NCBI RefSeq assembly: GCF_014596475.1
Contig: NZ_MECJ01000005.1
Span: 62,001-126,000, forward strand
Reading direction: 5' to 3'
Length of the DNA stretch: 64,000 bases
Source: Streptomyces sp. CBMA152
GTDB taxonomy: Bacteria; Actinomycetota; Actinomycetes; Streptomycetales; Streptomycetaceae
Positions 29,440-39,288 of the stretch are shown one piece after another. The number at the start of each line of letters is the position of its first letter. The first letter of the stretch is position 1. Position numbers and translations under genes: made by a program. The notes below the pieces were generated by a model that had not been told where the DNA came from, did no database searches, and saw only the letters and a list, made by a program, of their open reading frames with translations.

Positions 29440-29625
29440 GCCGATGCTATGGGCATTCTCGGCGGAACCGCAACTCCCTTCGCCGAAAAGGTTTTCCCTG
29501 ATGATGCAGGCGTCCCCGCGCGACCTTCGCCACTCTCCGCGCACCCCCTAATCCCCCCTAAGATTCCCTCATTCCCCCTAGGCGGCCGCAGAGTTGGACC
29601 ACTGCCCGGCCCCGCATGTTAGAAA
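29440..29625. promoter_or_regulatory. divergent control region with 10-bp-phased CCCCTA repeats
   Basis: CCCCTA occurs at 29545-29550, 29555-29560 and 29575-29580, with a degenerate copy (TCCCTC) at 29565-29570: four units exactly one helical turn apart. They lie between rfbD (minus) and the exporter genes (plus). On the minus strand, TTGCGG and TAGCAT (29443-29448) separated by 18 bases make a plausible rfbD-operon promoter, again with an AGGG element beside the -35. A forward -35-like TTGGAC starts at 29594, but its -10 is unclear. Confidence 0.5.
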
Positions 29626-29742
29626 GGCTCTGCACCATTTCTGTGTCCCATTCAGTCGGCGCTCGACGCGCGGCCGGTCACGCGACTTCCTGTGCGAATC
29701 CCGGGCCGCCGTTGCCGCGTCCCGCTTGATTCGCAGGCGTAA

Positions 29743-30750
29743 ATGAACCTTAAACGACCCGTGGATTCCGCCGTCGTGGTCGATGGACTGGTCAAGAAAT
29801 ACCCGGGACGTGATCACCCCGCGGTGGACGGCCTGAGTTTCTCGGTCCGCCGGGGCGAGGTCTTCGGATTCCTCGGTCCGAACGGTGCGGGCAAGACCAC
29901 GACCATAGGCATCCTCACCACCCGGGTGGCCCCCACGGCGGGGCGCGCCTTCGTCCAGGGCGTCGACGTCGTGGCCCATCCGGCGCAGGCGCGCCGCGCG
30001 TTCGCCGTCGTACCCCAGCGCAACAACCTCGACCGGTCGCTGACGCTGCGGCAGAACCTCCTCTTCCACGCCGGGTACCACGGCATGGGCCGGGCCGAGC
30101 GCGGCCGGCTCGCCGACGAGTGCCTGGAGTGGGTGGGGCTCGCCGACCGGGGCAAGTCCCGCGGCGACGAGCTCTCAGGCGGACAGGCCCAGCGGGTGAT
30201 GATCGCCCGGGCGCTGATGCACCGCCCCGAGGTGCTCTTCCTCGACGAGCCGGCCACCGGACTCGACCCGCAGGCACGGCTCTTCATCCACGAGCGGGTC
30301 GCCGAGCTGAGCGCGCGCGGCGTGACCACGGTCCTGACCACGCACGACATGGACGAGGCCGCCAAGCTCTGCGACCGCGTGGGCATCGTCGACCACGGCC
30401 GGCTGCTCGCCCTCGACACACCGCAGGCGCTGATGGAGAGCCTGAGCAGCACCGCCCTCACGCTCACCGTGCAGCCCGCGGAGCTGGACCCCGAAGGCGT
30501 CGTGCGGCTCCTGGAGAAGATCGAGGCCGTCGAGCGCGTCGAGCGGGTGCTCCTGGAGGAGGGCGGCGCGGCGGACGGCTCCCCCACCGCCGTCCGGCTG
30601 CGCCTCTACAGCGACGCGCCGTCCGGCGCGGTACTGCCCCTCGCCATCACGGCCCTGACGGAAGCGAGTTGTGACATCAAGGACATGAGCGTCGGCACCG
30701 CGTCCCTGGAGGACGTCTTCATCGAACTCACCGGCCGGGAGCTGCGATGA
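29743..30750 (+). CDS. ABC transporter ATP-binding protein (DrrA type)
   Basis: The 335-aa ATPase of a two-gene exporter, probably for the cluster's product (efflux and self-resistance). It has Walker A GPNGAGKTT, the Q-loop VPQRNNLD, the signature LSGGQAQR, Walker B VLFLDEPATGLD and the switch TTHDMDEA. The C-terminal 100 residues match the extension typical of the DrrA/daunorubicin-resistance group (TASLEDVFIELTGRELR). It overlaps the permease gene by four bases (ATGA). Start ATG 29743; the ribosome binding site is weak. Confidence 0.93.
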   Translation: MNLKRPVDSAVVVDGLVKKYPGRDHPAVDGLSFSVRRGEVFGFLGPNGAGKTTTIGILTTRVAPTAGRAFVQGVDVVAHPAQARRAFAVVPQRNNLDRSLTLRQNLLFHAGYHGMGRAERGRLADECLEWVGLADRGKSRGDELSGGQAQRVMIARALMHRPEVLFLDEPATGLDPQARLFIHERVAELSARGVTTVLTTHDMDEAAKLCDRVGIVDHGRLLALDTPQALMESLSSTALTLTVQPAELDPEGVVRLLEKIEAVERVERVLLEEGGAADGSPTAVRLRLYSDAPSGAVLPLAITALTEASCDIKDMSVGTASLEDVFIELTGRELR

Positions 30751-31595
30751 CGGCCACCGCCCTGCCCGCCGAGGTCGCCGACTTCCCCGCGGAGCTGCGC
30801 CCCGCGCGCTCCGACGTGCGCACGGTGACCCGTACGTTCTTCTTCATCCTGTGGCGGGACATCTTCGTCACCGGCCGCGAACTGGGCCCCTTCCTCGCCC
30901 AGGTGCTCGTGGAGCCGTTCTTCATCCTCTTCGTCTTCGGCAAGGTCCTGGGGGAACTCGGCTACACCAGCGGCGGGTTCCAGCAGGTGCTGCTGCCCGG
31001 CGTGGTCGCGCTCAACAGCTTCCTGGTCAGCCTGCAGAACACCGCGCTGCCACTGGTGATCGACTTCTCGTGGACCAAGGAGATCGAGGACCGGCTGCTC
31101 GCTCCGATCCCGACCAGCCTGGTCGCCATCGAGAAGCTGGTCTTCGGCGCGCTGCGCGGGCTCATCGCCTCGCTGGTGATGATCCCGGTCGGCTTCCTGA
31201 TCCTGGACCACGCCTCCTGGCCGATGGACAGCTTCGCGGCCACGCTGGGCGTGCTGGTGATGGGCGCTCTCGCGGGCAGCACGGTGGGGCTGACGATCGG
31301 CACCCTGGCACCGCCCCGGCACATCAGCGTCATCTTCGCCGTGACGCTGACCCCCCTGATGTTCACCGGGTGCACCCAGTTCACCTGGCACGGCCTGTCG
31401 TCCATCCCCTGGTTCCAGGTGCTGTGCGCGATCAATCCGCTGACCTATGTCAGCGAGGGCATCCGCGACCTGATGCTGCCGCCGGGCGGCCCGTCCTCCA
31501 TCCCGCTGTGGGTCGATCTGCTCGCCCTGACCGGCGCGATCGTGGTCTTCGGACTGATCGGCATCAAGGGTTTCCACCGCAGGGCGCAGGACTGA
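30747..31595 (+). CDS. ABC-2 type transporter permease (DrrB type)
   Basis: The 282-aa membrane partner of the preceding ATPase. A cytoplasmic N-terminus of about 50 residues precedes five to six hydrophobic segments, including LVEPFFILFVFGKVLG, LIASLVMIPVGFLIL, FAATLGVLVMGALAGSTVGLTIG, HISVIFAVTLTPLMFTG and LLALTGAIVVFGLIGI. The INPLTYVSEGIRDL stretch is typical of the ABC-2 permease family. It probably forms a homodimer with two ATPase subunits. Its stop is 107 bases before the acyltransferase gene, with a strong hairpin in between. Confidence 0.92.
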   Translation: MTATALPAEVADFPAELRPARSDVRTVTRTFFFILWRDIFVTGRELGPFLAQVLVEPFFILFVFGKVLGELGYTSGGFQQVLLPGVVALNSFLVSLQNTALPLVIDFSWTKEIEDRLLAPIPTSLVAIEKLVFGALRGLIASLVMIPVGFLILDHASWPMDSFAATLGVLVMGALAGSTVGLTIGTLAPPRHISVIFAVTLTPLMFTGCTQFTWHGLSSIPWFQVLCAINPLTYVSEGIRDLMLPPGGPSSIPLWVDLLALTGAIVVFGLIGIKGFHRRAQD

Positions 31596-31618
31596 CCGAC
31601 CCCCCGGTTTTCTTTCCC

Positions 31619-31666
31619 GGCCTCGCAGGCGGCCGCGCGCACCCGCGCGTGGCCGCGTGCGAGGCC
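31619..31666. terminator. hairpin between exporter and acyltransferase genes
   Basis: Positions 31619-31640 and 31645-31666 pair over 22 bases with two mismatches and the loop ACCC. It could end the exporter transcript, so the acyltransferase may need its own promoter, or it may only attenuate readthrough. Confidence 0.6.
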
Positions 31667-31702
31667 ATTTCTTCATCCCGGAAGCAAAGGCATTCACGGA
31701 TT

Positions 31703-32749
31703 ATGAGCGATTCCGACCAGATTCCCGCGACCGCGTCCACGGGCGCGGACGGTACCGCCCCCGCAGGTATCGCGGCGGCAAGTGAGCCCGGTTCTTCGGC
31801 CGAGCGCACCGCGACCGCGATCGTATTTCCCGGCATGGGCCCCTCGGCTTTCGCCGAGGTCGGGAAATTCCTGCTCATGGACCCCTATGCACGGCAACGG
31901 CTCGCGGAGGCCGACGAAGCACTCGGCTATTCGGTTTTCGACCGGTTCCGCACGGCCGAGGAGGACTACTCCGTCCATTCGCAGGTCGCCTTCCTGGTGA
32001 ACTCGATGGCGATGGCGGACCGCGCTCTGGACACCCTCGGCATCTCCCCCACCGTCTGCACCGGCCCCAGCTTCGGCCAGAAGGCCGCCGCCGCCTTCGT
32101 CGGCTCGCTGCCCTTCGCGGACGTCGTACGGCTCACCGTGGAGCTGGCCCGCTGCGAGGAGGAGTACTTCTCCGGCGCCTACGAGGACGTCGTCACGCAC
32201 TCCTTCGTCCGCACCCCGCAGGAGCGGCTGGACGAGATCCTCGCCGGCCTGGACGACCGCGGCGCCTGGTACGACATCTCCGGCCGACTGGACGCGGGCT
32301 TCCACATGGTGTCCGTACAGGAGAAGGAACTCGATGGGCTGAAGGCGGCGATCAGCGCGGCCGGCGGCTACTCCATGTACTCGATGCGGCCCCCGGTCCA
32401 CGCGGCGGCGTTCTCGGCGCTGCGCCGCAAGGCCGAGGAGGAGGTGTTCGGCGCCTACGAGCTCGCCGACCCGGCCATGCCCGTGGTCGCCGACCAGGAC
32501 GGCACGGTCGTACGGGACGCCACCGGGATGCGCACGATGATGCTGGACACGTTCGACCGGCCGATCCACTGGCCGAGTGTGGTGAAGTCGCTCACGGAGC
32601 TGGGCGTGGGCACGGTGTGCGTGACCGGCCCGGACAACCTCTTCCGCCGGCTGGACCTCACCAAGGACACCTTCGAGGTCGTCGCGGTCGGGCTGCCCAA
32701 GAAGCGGGCCCGGGAGCCGCGCCCGCAGCGCGCCGGACGCGCCGCCTGA
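31703..32749 (+). CDS. free-standing acyltransferase, probable starter-unit loader
   Basis: Probably moves the starter acyl group from CoA to the loading ACP. The 348-aa protein has the FabD/AT fold: VFPGMG near residue 41, nucleophile Ser123 and a candidate catalytic His233 in PPVHAAAFS. Two departures from malonyl-transferases: the nucleophile motif is GPSFGQ instead of GHSxGx, and the usual RGRLMQ is RCEEEYF (150-156), placing three Glu near the pocket that normally binds a carboxylate. That would suit a cationic guanidino or amino substrate. In azalomycin-type clusters a discrete AT does this job. The first 35 residues are low-complexity. Start ATG 31703 has a weak ribosome binding site. 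It converges with the PKS genes. Confidence 0.82.
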   Translation: MSDSDQIPATASTGADGTAPAGIAAASEPGSSAERTATAIVFPGMGPSAFAEVGKFLLMDPYARQRLAEADEALGYSVFDRFRTAEEDYSVHSQVAFLVNSMAMADRALDTLGISPTVCTGPSFGQKAAAAFVGSLPFADVVRLTVELARCEEEYFSGAYEDVVTHSFVRTPQERLDEILAGLDDRGAWYDISGRLDAGFHMVSVQEKELDGLKAAISAAGGYSMYSMRPPVHAAAFSALRRKAEEEVFGAYELADPAMPVVADQDGTVVRDATGMRTMMLDTFDRPIHWPSVVKSLTELGVGTVCVTGPDNLFRRLDLTKDTFEVVAVGLPKKRAREPRPQRAGRAA

Positions 32750-32810
32750 CGCGCCGCCCCGACAGCGCGGGGCGTCCTGGTTCGTGAGCCGCGGACCGTC
32801 CCGCGCGACG

Positions 32811-32847
32811 AGGGCCGGGCCCCACCGCATCGGTGGGGCCCGGCCCT
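32811..32847. terminator. 17-bp perfect hairpin ending the PKS and acyltransferase transcripts
   Basis: Positions 32811-32827 and 32831-32847 pair perfectly around the loop CAT, between the convergent acyltransferase (ends 32749) and last PKS gene (ends 32878). A GTGGTTTT stretch follows on the plus strand. Confidence 0.9.
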
Positions 32848-32877
32848 TGTGGTTTTCCGCCTCCTGCCGCCGGCCGG

Positions 32878-35800
32878 TCAGCGCCGGGTGGCGAGCCACT
32901 CCTCGACGGCCCCGGCGGTCGTCGGGGCGTGCTCCTCCATCATGGTGAAGTGGTTGCCGGGCACGTCCAGGGCGGTGTGCTCCAGGTCCCAGTAGGACCG
33001 CCAGTCGCCGTCCGTGGCCCGGGTCCAGTCGAAGAACTGCTCACCGGCCCGTACGAGCAGCGTCGGCGTCCTGATGGTCTCCGGCTTCCAGCCGCCGAAG
33101 AGCCGGAAGTACGCGGCCATCGCCAGCAGCCGGTTGTCGTCGACCGGCACATAGGTGTCCTGCCGCTCGTCCATCCCCTGGGAGAGACCCGGCTGGATGC
33201 CCACGATGGCGTCGTCGTCGTGCGAGTAGATGTCGATCATCACCAGGGCCTCGGGGGAGACTCCCGCGCTCTCCAGCTTCCCGGCCACCGCGTGGGCGAG
33301 CATGCCGCCCGAGGAGTGGCCAAGGAGCACGAACGGCGCGCCGCCGGTCTGCTTCAGCACCGCTTCGGCCTGCGCCTCGATCACCGCCTCCGTGGTCGAG
33401 GGGAGCTGTTCGCCCCGCAGGAAGCCGGGCGCGCCGAGCGCCCAGACGTCCCTGCGACCGCGGAAGGCGGAGGCGAAGCGCGCGTACTGGTGCGGCCCCG
33501 AGATCGACAGGATCGAGGAGAAGCAGACCAGGGCCGGACCGCCGTCCCCGCGAGCGAGCCGCACCAGGCCCGGCGCCTTGCGCAGTTCGGCGGACGAGGC
33601 GAACGACGGCCGGAACCGTGACGCCTGCATGAGCAGTTCCATGAACTCACCGGACGCGCCCTGCGCACCGGCCTCCTGGAGCATCGCCCCGAACACCCCC
33701 GCCGTCTCCTCCTCCATGCCGTCGGCCGCGTTCACGGGGGTGCTCGCGCCGCCGAGGGCACCGGCGAGTTCGACGCGCAGCTGCCGCGCGACGAGGGCCG
33801 GCGTGGGGAAGTCGAAGAGGAGGGCGGCGGACAACCGGAGGCCGGTCGCCGCGTTCAGGTGGTTGCGCAACTCGATGGCGGTCAGCGAGTCCAGGCCCAG
33901 CTCCAGGAACTCCTGGGACTCGCCCACCGCGTCCGGCGACGGGTAGGCGAGTACGGCGGCGACCTGGGTGCGCACCACATCGAGCAGGCTGTGCTCCTGT
34001 TCCTCCTCGGTCAGCCCGGACAGGCCGGCGAGAAGCCGCGCGGAGGCCGCAGCCGTGGAGCCCGCCGGCTGCTGCGCGGTGGCCCGGCGGGGGCCGCCGC
34101 GCACCAGGCCGCGGAAGACGGGCGGCAGCGCCCCGGCGTCCGCCTGGGCCCGCAGGGGGGCGGTGTCCAGCCGCATGGCGACGAGGACGGCGCCGTTGTT
34201 CTCGCCCGCCGCGTCCTCGGCCGCGGTGAGGGCGAGGGCCGTGTCGAAGAGGGCCAGGCCCTCGGTGGCGGAGAGCGGGGCGAGCCCGGCCTTCGCCATC
34301 CGCTGGACGTCGGCGTCGCCGAGCTCACCGGTCATCTCACTGCGCTGGTCCCACAGTCCCCAGGCCAGCGACACCGCGGGCAGCCCCGCCGCGCGCCGGT
34401 GCTGGGCGAGGGCGTCCAGGAACGTGTTGGCCGCCGCGTAGTTGGCCTGCCCCGGGTTGCCGAGCGTGCCGGCCGCCGAGGAGAACAGGACGAACGCCGC
34501 TAGGTCCAGTCCCCGGGTCAGCTCGTGCAGGTGCAGTGCCGCGTCCGCCTTGGGACGCAGCACCGTGTCGACGCGCTGCGGGGTCAGCGACGGTACGAGC
34601 CCGTCGTCGAGGTGGCCCGCGGTGTGCACGACGGCGGTGAGCGGGTGCGCGGCAGGGATGTTCGCCAGCAGCGCGGCCAGTGCCTCCCGGTCGGCCACGT
34701 CGCAGGCGGCGACGCTCACCTCGGCGCCCAGTTCCCGCAGTTCGGTGACGAGTGCGGCGGCGCCGGGGGCGTCGGCTCCGCGCCGGCTGGTCAGCAGCAG
34801 ATGCCGCACGCCCCGCTGGGTGACGAGGTGCCGGGCGAGGAGACTGCCGAGGGCGCCCGTGCCGCCGGTGATGAGGACGGTGCCCCCAGGCGCCAGGGCC
34901 GGGGCCTGCGCCGCGGGTGCCGTCTCCGGCTCCGGCTCGTGGTCCGGCGCGGTGGCGGGGACACGGGCCAGGCGCGCGGCACGCAGGGCACCGTCGCGCA
35001 CGGCGATCTGAGGTTCCCCGACCGCCATGGCGGCGGCCAGCAGCGGGGCGAGATCCGCGGCCCCGGCTTCCCCGGCGGACGCGTCGAGGTCGAGCAGCAC
35101 GAACCGCCCGGGGTTCTCCGACTGCGCGGACCGCAGCAGGCCCCACACGGCCGCGTGGGCCAGGTCCGGCACGCCCTCGCCCGGGCGGGCCTCGACCGCG
35201 CCCCGAGTGACCACGGCCAGCCGGGCCCCGGTGAGGGCCTCCTCGGCCAGCCAGTTCTGCACCAGTTCCAGCACATCACGGGCCGCCCGCCGGGCGGCTT
35301 CGGCTATGTCGCCGGTGTTCTCGGTGTTCTCGCTGCCGGGGAACCCGTACGAGACCAGCACCGTGTCCGGCAGCGGCTTGCCCGCCGCCACCACGCCCGC
35401 GAGCGCGGACAGGTCCGCGTACCCGTCGACGGTGGCACCCGCGCCCCGCAGGCCGGACTCCAGGCCCAGGGTGTCGGCGCCGACCACGGCCCAATGGCCG
35501 CTCTGGGCAGCGGACTCCGCGCGGAGCGGGGTCCACTCCAGCCGGAACAGCGACTCGTGGAACACCGGCCGGTCCGAGCGCAACCGCGCCGGGTCGAGCA
35601 CCCGCAACAGCAGCGACTCCACCGACACGACCGGCGCGCCCTGTTCGTCGCATGCCGTGAGGGACACCGCGCCGGAGCCGGCGGGAGCCAGCCGCACCCG
35701 CAGCGCGCCCGCGCCGGCCGAGTGCAGGCCGACCCCGCTGAAGGAGAACGGCAACCGGATCCGGCCGTCGTTCCCGCCCTGCGCCGTGTCCTCGCCCGCG

Positions 35801-38800
35801 AGGAAGCCGCCTGCGAGCGCGATGCCGTGCAACCCCGCGTCCAGCAGTGCCGGGTGCACGCCGAAGTGGGCGGCCTCGGTGCGCGGGCCCTCGGGCAGCA
35901 CCAGCTCGGCGAAGAGTTCGTCGCCCCGCCGCCACGCCGCCCGCAGATTGCGGAACGCCGGGCCGTAGGCGAACCCGCCGGCGGCGAACCGGTCGTACAG
36001 ATCGTCCGCTTCGAGCGGCTCGGCGCCCGCGGGAGGCCAGACCTCCAGGCCCGCCACGTCCGGTGCGGCCGGGCTCCCGGCCGCACCGAGCACCCCGCTC
36101 GCGTGCCGCGTCCACGCCACGTCCTGGTCCTGGCCGTCCTCGTCGCCCGGGTTCTCGGGGCGCGAGTGCACCTGGAGCGCGCGCCGGCCCGTGTCGTCCG
36201 GGGCGTCCAGCGAGACCACCAGCTGGATGCCGTCCCGCTCCGGGAGCACCAGCGGCGCTTCGAGGGTCAGCTCCTCCAACACCTCGCAGCCGACCCGCCA
36301 CCCGGCCTGCAGAGCCAGCTCCACGAAGGCGGTGCCGGGCAGCAGGACCGCGCCCGCCACCGCGTGATCGGCCAGCCAGGCGTGGCTGTGGAGGGAGAGC
36401 CTGCCGGTGAACAGCAGTCCTTCGGAGTCGGGCAGTTCGACGACCGCGCCCAGCAGCGGGTGTCCGGCCGGGCCGAGCCCGGCGGAGGCGACGTCACCGG
36501 CGGGGGCCGGGGGCACGTCGATCCAGTAGCGCTCTTGCTGGAAGGCGTACGTCGGCAGGTCGACACTCTGGGCGCCGGTACCGGAGAAGTACGCCTCCCA
36601 GTCGACGGCGAAGCCACGGATGTGCGCCTGCCCGAGGGCCGCGACGGCACTCGCGGCCTCGTCACGGCCGGAACGCAGGAGCGGCACGAAGGCGGCATCG
36701 CCGCCGGTGACACAGCCCTGGGCCATGGCGGAGAGGACTCCGTCGGGGCCGAGTTCGAGGTAGGTGGTGACACCGGCCGCTTCGAGCGCGCGGATGCCGT
36801 CGAGGAAACGAACCGCCTCACGGACATGACGCACCCAGAAGTCGGGCGACGCCATCTCGTCCGAGACCAGAGCGCCGGTCAGGTTCGAGACGACCGGGAT
36901 ACGCGGCGACTCGTACGACAGCCCCTCGGCGACCTTGCGGAAGTCGGCGAGCATGCCGTCCATGTGCGGTGAGTGGAAGGCGTGACTAACCGTCAGCCGC
37001 TTCGACTTACGGTCCGGGAACTGCGCGACGATCTTGAGCGCGGCGTCCTCGTCACCCGCGATGACCACCGACTGAGGACCGTTGATCGCGGCGATGGACA
37101 CACCGTCGGTGAGGTGCGGCAGGACCTCGTCCTCCGACGCCTGGACGGCGATCATGACACCGCCACCGGGCAACGCCTGCATCAGACGACCACGCGCCGA
37201 AACCAGCGCGCACGCGTCCTCCAGCGAGAACACCCCGGCGACATGGGCGGCCGCGATCTCACCGATGGAGTGACCCGCCAGGAAGTCGGGCTTCACACCC
37301 CACGACTCCACCAGACGGAACAACGCCACCTCAACCGCGAACAACGCAGGCTGAGTGAACTCCGTACGGTCCACCAGACCCGCATCGTCCCCGAACAGCA
37401 CATCCTTCAACGGGACTTCAAGATGAGCGGCGACCGCGTCCAACGCCTCCGCGAACACGGGATACGCGTCATACAGCTCACGCCCCATCCCCAACCGCTG
37501 ACTCCCCTGACCAGTAAACAGGAACGCCAGCTTCCCAGCGCTCACCTCACCCCGCGCCACACCAGAGGCCGTTCCCTCCGACTCCAACGCGGCCAGACCA
37601 CGCAGCAGGTCCTCCAGGTCCCCCGCCACGACCACCGCACGGTGATCGAACGAAGCCCGCCTGGCAGCCAGCGAGAACGCCACATCCACCGGACGCACCC
37701 CAGAAGCACCCTCCACACGCGACCGCAACCGCGCCGCCTGCCCACGCAACGCATCCGCCGACTTCGCCGACAACACGAACGGCCAACAACCAACAGGCTG
37801 CTCATCACCCTCAACAGCAGCAAACTCCTCCGGAGCCTGCTCGATGATCGTGTGCGCGTTCGTACCACTGATACCGAACGACGACACACCCGCACGACGC
37901 GGACGACCCGTCTCCGGCCACGGCATGGACTCGTCGAGAAGCGAGACCGCACCCGCCGACCAGTCGACATGCGGAGTCGGCTCACCCGCATGCAACGATC
38001 GGGGAAGAACCCCGTGCCGGATCGCCTCGACCATCTTGATGATGCCCGCGACACCCGCCGCCGCCTGCGTATGACCGAAGTTCGACTTCACCGAACCCAA
38101 CCACAACGGACTCTCATCCGAATGCTCCCGGCCATACGTCGCCAACAACGCCTGCGCCTCGATCGGGTCACCCAACGTCGTACCCGTACCGTGCGCCTCG
38201 ACGACATCCACCTCAGCAGCCGACAGACCCGCACTGGCCAACGCCTGACGAATCACCCGCTGCTGAGACGGACCGTTCGGAGCCGTGAGGCCGTTGCTCG
38301 CACCGTCCTGGTTGATCGCCGAACCACGCACGATCGCCAGGACCGGATGGCCCTTCGCCCGCGCGTCGGAGAGCCGCTCGACGAGCAGCATGCCGACGCC
38401 CTCGCCCCACGCCGTGCCGTCGGCGTCGGCGGAGAACGGCTTGCAGCGGCCGTCCCCCGAGAGGCCGCGCTGGCGGCTGAAGGCGACGAACGTTCCCGGC
38501 GTGGCCATCACGGTGACGCCGCCGGCCAGCGCGAGATCGCACTCGCCGTTGCGCAGCGCCTGCACCGCGAGGTGCAGCGTGACGAGGGAGGACGAGCAGG
38601 CCGTGTCGACCGTGACCGCGGGCCCTTCGAGGCCGAAGGTGTACGAGACCCGGCCCGAGGCGACACTGCCCGAGCTGGAGGTGCCCATATAGCCCTCCAG
38701 CCCGTCGGGGGCGCGGTGCAGCAGAGTGCCGTAGTCGTTGTACATGACGCCTGCGAAGACGCCCGTACGGCTGCCGCGCACAGCGGCCGGGTCGATGCCC

Positions 38801-39210
38801 GCCCGCTCGAACGCCTCCCACGACGTCTCCAGTAGGAGACGCTGCTGCGGGTCCATGGCCAGGGCCTCGCGCGGCGAGATCCCGAAGAAGGTCGGGTCGA
38901 ACCGGTTGGCCTCGTGCAGGAAGCCGCCTTCCTGCACGTAGCTCGTGCCCTGCCCGTCGGGGTCCTCGTCGAACAGCCGCCCCATGTCCCAGCCCCGGTC
39001 GGCGGGGAAGGGGGTGATGGCGTCCGTCTCCTCGGAGACCAGTCGCCACAGGTCCTCGGGCGACTCGACGCCGCCCGGGTACCGGCAGGCCATCCCGACG
39101 ATCGCGATCGGCTCCCGCTCCTCCGACTCGACCTCCTGGAGACGGCGGCGCGTCTCGTGGAGATCGGCCGTCACCCGCTTCAGGAAGTACCGGAGCTTTT
39201 CCTCATTCAT
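32878..39210 (-). CDS. type I PKS, final module KS-AT-DH-KR-ACP with thioesterase
   Basis: This 2110-aa protein performs the last chain extension and release. It has an N-terminal coiled-coil docking region ([28 protein letters not shown]). Domains follow: KS about 32-460 ([29 protein letters not shown], all catalytic residues present); AT 556-880 (GHSIGE, malonyl signature HAFH); DH 915-1210 ([15 protein letters not shown]); KR 1440-1707 (TGGTGALG, B-type LDD, SSAAG, NYAAAN); ACP 1740-1806 (LGLDSL). The TE at 1883-2109 has GHSSGG, IDIYS and GNHFTM, giving a Ser-Asp-His triad like macrolide thioesterases. It adds two carbons and a 2,3-double bond, then hydrolyses or cyclises the chain. Start ATG 39210 has GAGGGA upstream. 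KS-AT linker and AT DNA are nearly identical to module 4 of the upstream gene. Confidence 0.95.
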   Translation of the reverse strand: MNEEKLRYFLKRVTADLHETRRRLQEVESEEREPIAIVGMACRYPGGVESPEDLWRLVSEETDAITPFPADRGWDMGRLFDEDPDGQGTSYVQEGGFLHEANRFDPTFFGISPREALAMDPQQRLLLETSWEAFERAGIDPAAVRGSRTGVFAGVMYNDYGTLLHRAPDGLEGYMGTSSSGSVASGRVSYTFGLEGPAVTVDTACSSSLVTLHLAVQALRNGECDLALAGGVTVMATPGTFVAFSRQRGLSGDGRCKPFSADADGTAWGEGVGMLLVERLSDARAKGHPVLAIVRGSAINQDGASNGLTAPNGPSQQRVIRQALASAGLSAAEVDVVEAHGTGTTLGDPIEAQALLATYGREHSDESPLWLGSVKSNFGHTQAAAGVAGIIKMVEAIRHGVLPRSLHAGEPTPHVDWSAGAVSLLDESMPWPETGRPRRAGVSSFGISGTNAHTIIEQAPEEFAAVEGDEQPVGCWPFVLSAKSADALRGQAARLRSRVEGASGVRPVDVAFSLAARRASFDHRAVVVAGDLEDLLRGLAALESEGTASGVARGEVSAGKLAFLFTGQGSQRLGMGRELYDAYPVFAEALDAVAAHLEVPLKDVLFGDDAGLVDRTEFTQPALFAVEVALFRLVESWGVKPDFLAGHSIGEIAAAHVAGVFSLEDACALVSARGRLMQALPGGGVMIAVQASEDEVLPHLTDGVSIAAINGPQSVVIAGDEDAALKIVAQFPDRKSKRLTVSHAFHSPHMDGMLADFRKVAEGLSYESPRIPVVSNLTGALVSDEMASPDFWVRHVREAVRFLDGIRALEAAGVTTYLELGPDGVLSAMAQGCVTGGDAAFVPLLRSGRDEAASAVAALGQAHIRGFAVDWEAYFSGTGAQSVDLPTYAFQQERYWIDVPPAPAGDVASAGLGPAGHPLLGAVVELPDSEGLLFTGRLSLHSHAWLADHAVAGAVLLPGTAFVELALQAGWRVGCEVLEELTLEAPLVLPERDGIQLVVSLDAPDDTGRRALQVHSRPENPGDEDGQDQDVAWTRHASGVLGAAGSPAAPDVAGLEVWPPAGAEPLEADDLYDRFAAGGFAYGPAFRNLRAAWRRGDELFAELVLPEGPRTEAAHFGVHPALLDAGLHGIALAGGFLAGEDTAQGGNDGRIRLPFSFSGVGLHSAGAGALRVRLAPAGSGAVSLTACDEQGAPVVSVESLLLRVLDPARLRSDRPVFHESLFRLEWTPLRAESAAQSGHWAVVGADTLGLESGLRGAGATVDGYADLSALAGVVAAGKPLPDTVLVSYGFPGSENTENTGDIAEAARRAARDVLELVQNWLAEEALTGARLAVVTRGAVEARPGEGVPDLAHAAVWGLLRSAQSENPGRFVLLDLDASAGEAGAADLAPLLAAAMAVGEPQIAVRDGALRAARLARVPATAPDHEPEPETAPAAQAPALAPGGTVLITGGTGALGSLLARHLVTQRGVRHLLLTSRRGADAPGAAALVTELRELGAEVSVAACDVADREALAALLANIPAAHPLTAVVHTAGHLDDGLVPSLTPQRVDTVLRPKADAALHLHELTRGLDLAAFVLFSSAAGTLGNPGQANYAAANTFLDALAQHRRAAGLPAVSLAWGLWDQRSEMTGELGDADVQRMAKAGLAPLSATEGLALFDTALALTAAEDAAGENNGAVLVAMRLDTAPLRAQADAGALPPVFRGLVRGGPRRATAQQPAGSTAAASARLLAGLSGLTEEEQEHSLLDVVRTQVAAVLAYPSPDAVGESQEFLELGLDSLTAIELRNHLNAATGLRLSAALLFDFPTPALVARQLRVELAGALGGASTPVNAADGMEEETAGVFGAMLQEAGAQGASGEFMELLMQASRFRPSFASSAELRKAPGLVRLARGDGGPALVCFSSILSISGPHQYARFASAFRGRRDVWALGAPGFLRGEQLPSTTEAVIEAQAEAVLKQTGGAPFVLLGHSSGGMLAHAVAGKLESAGVSPEALVMIDIYSHDDDAIVGIQPGLSQGMDERQDTYVPVDDNRLLAMAAYFRLFGGWKPETIRTPTLLVRAGEQFFDWTRATDGDWRSYWDLEHTALDVPGNHFTMMEEHAPTTAGAVEEWLATRR
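37560..37925. repeat. KS-AT linker/AT segment near-identical to 43165-43530
   Basis: About 365 bases in the terminal module match module 4 of the upstream gene with few differences. Within 37621-37785 I see one mismatch. Composition is A/C-rich on the plus strand (G/T third positions in the coding strand), unlike neighbouring DNA. Confidence 0.75.
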
Positions 39211-39288
39211 GCGTGCATCCCTCGTACAGAAGCCAGAAAGGCAGAGCCGTCGGCACGGCGGAGCCGAGCCGTCACGTCGGGGTATCCG

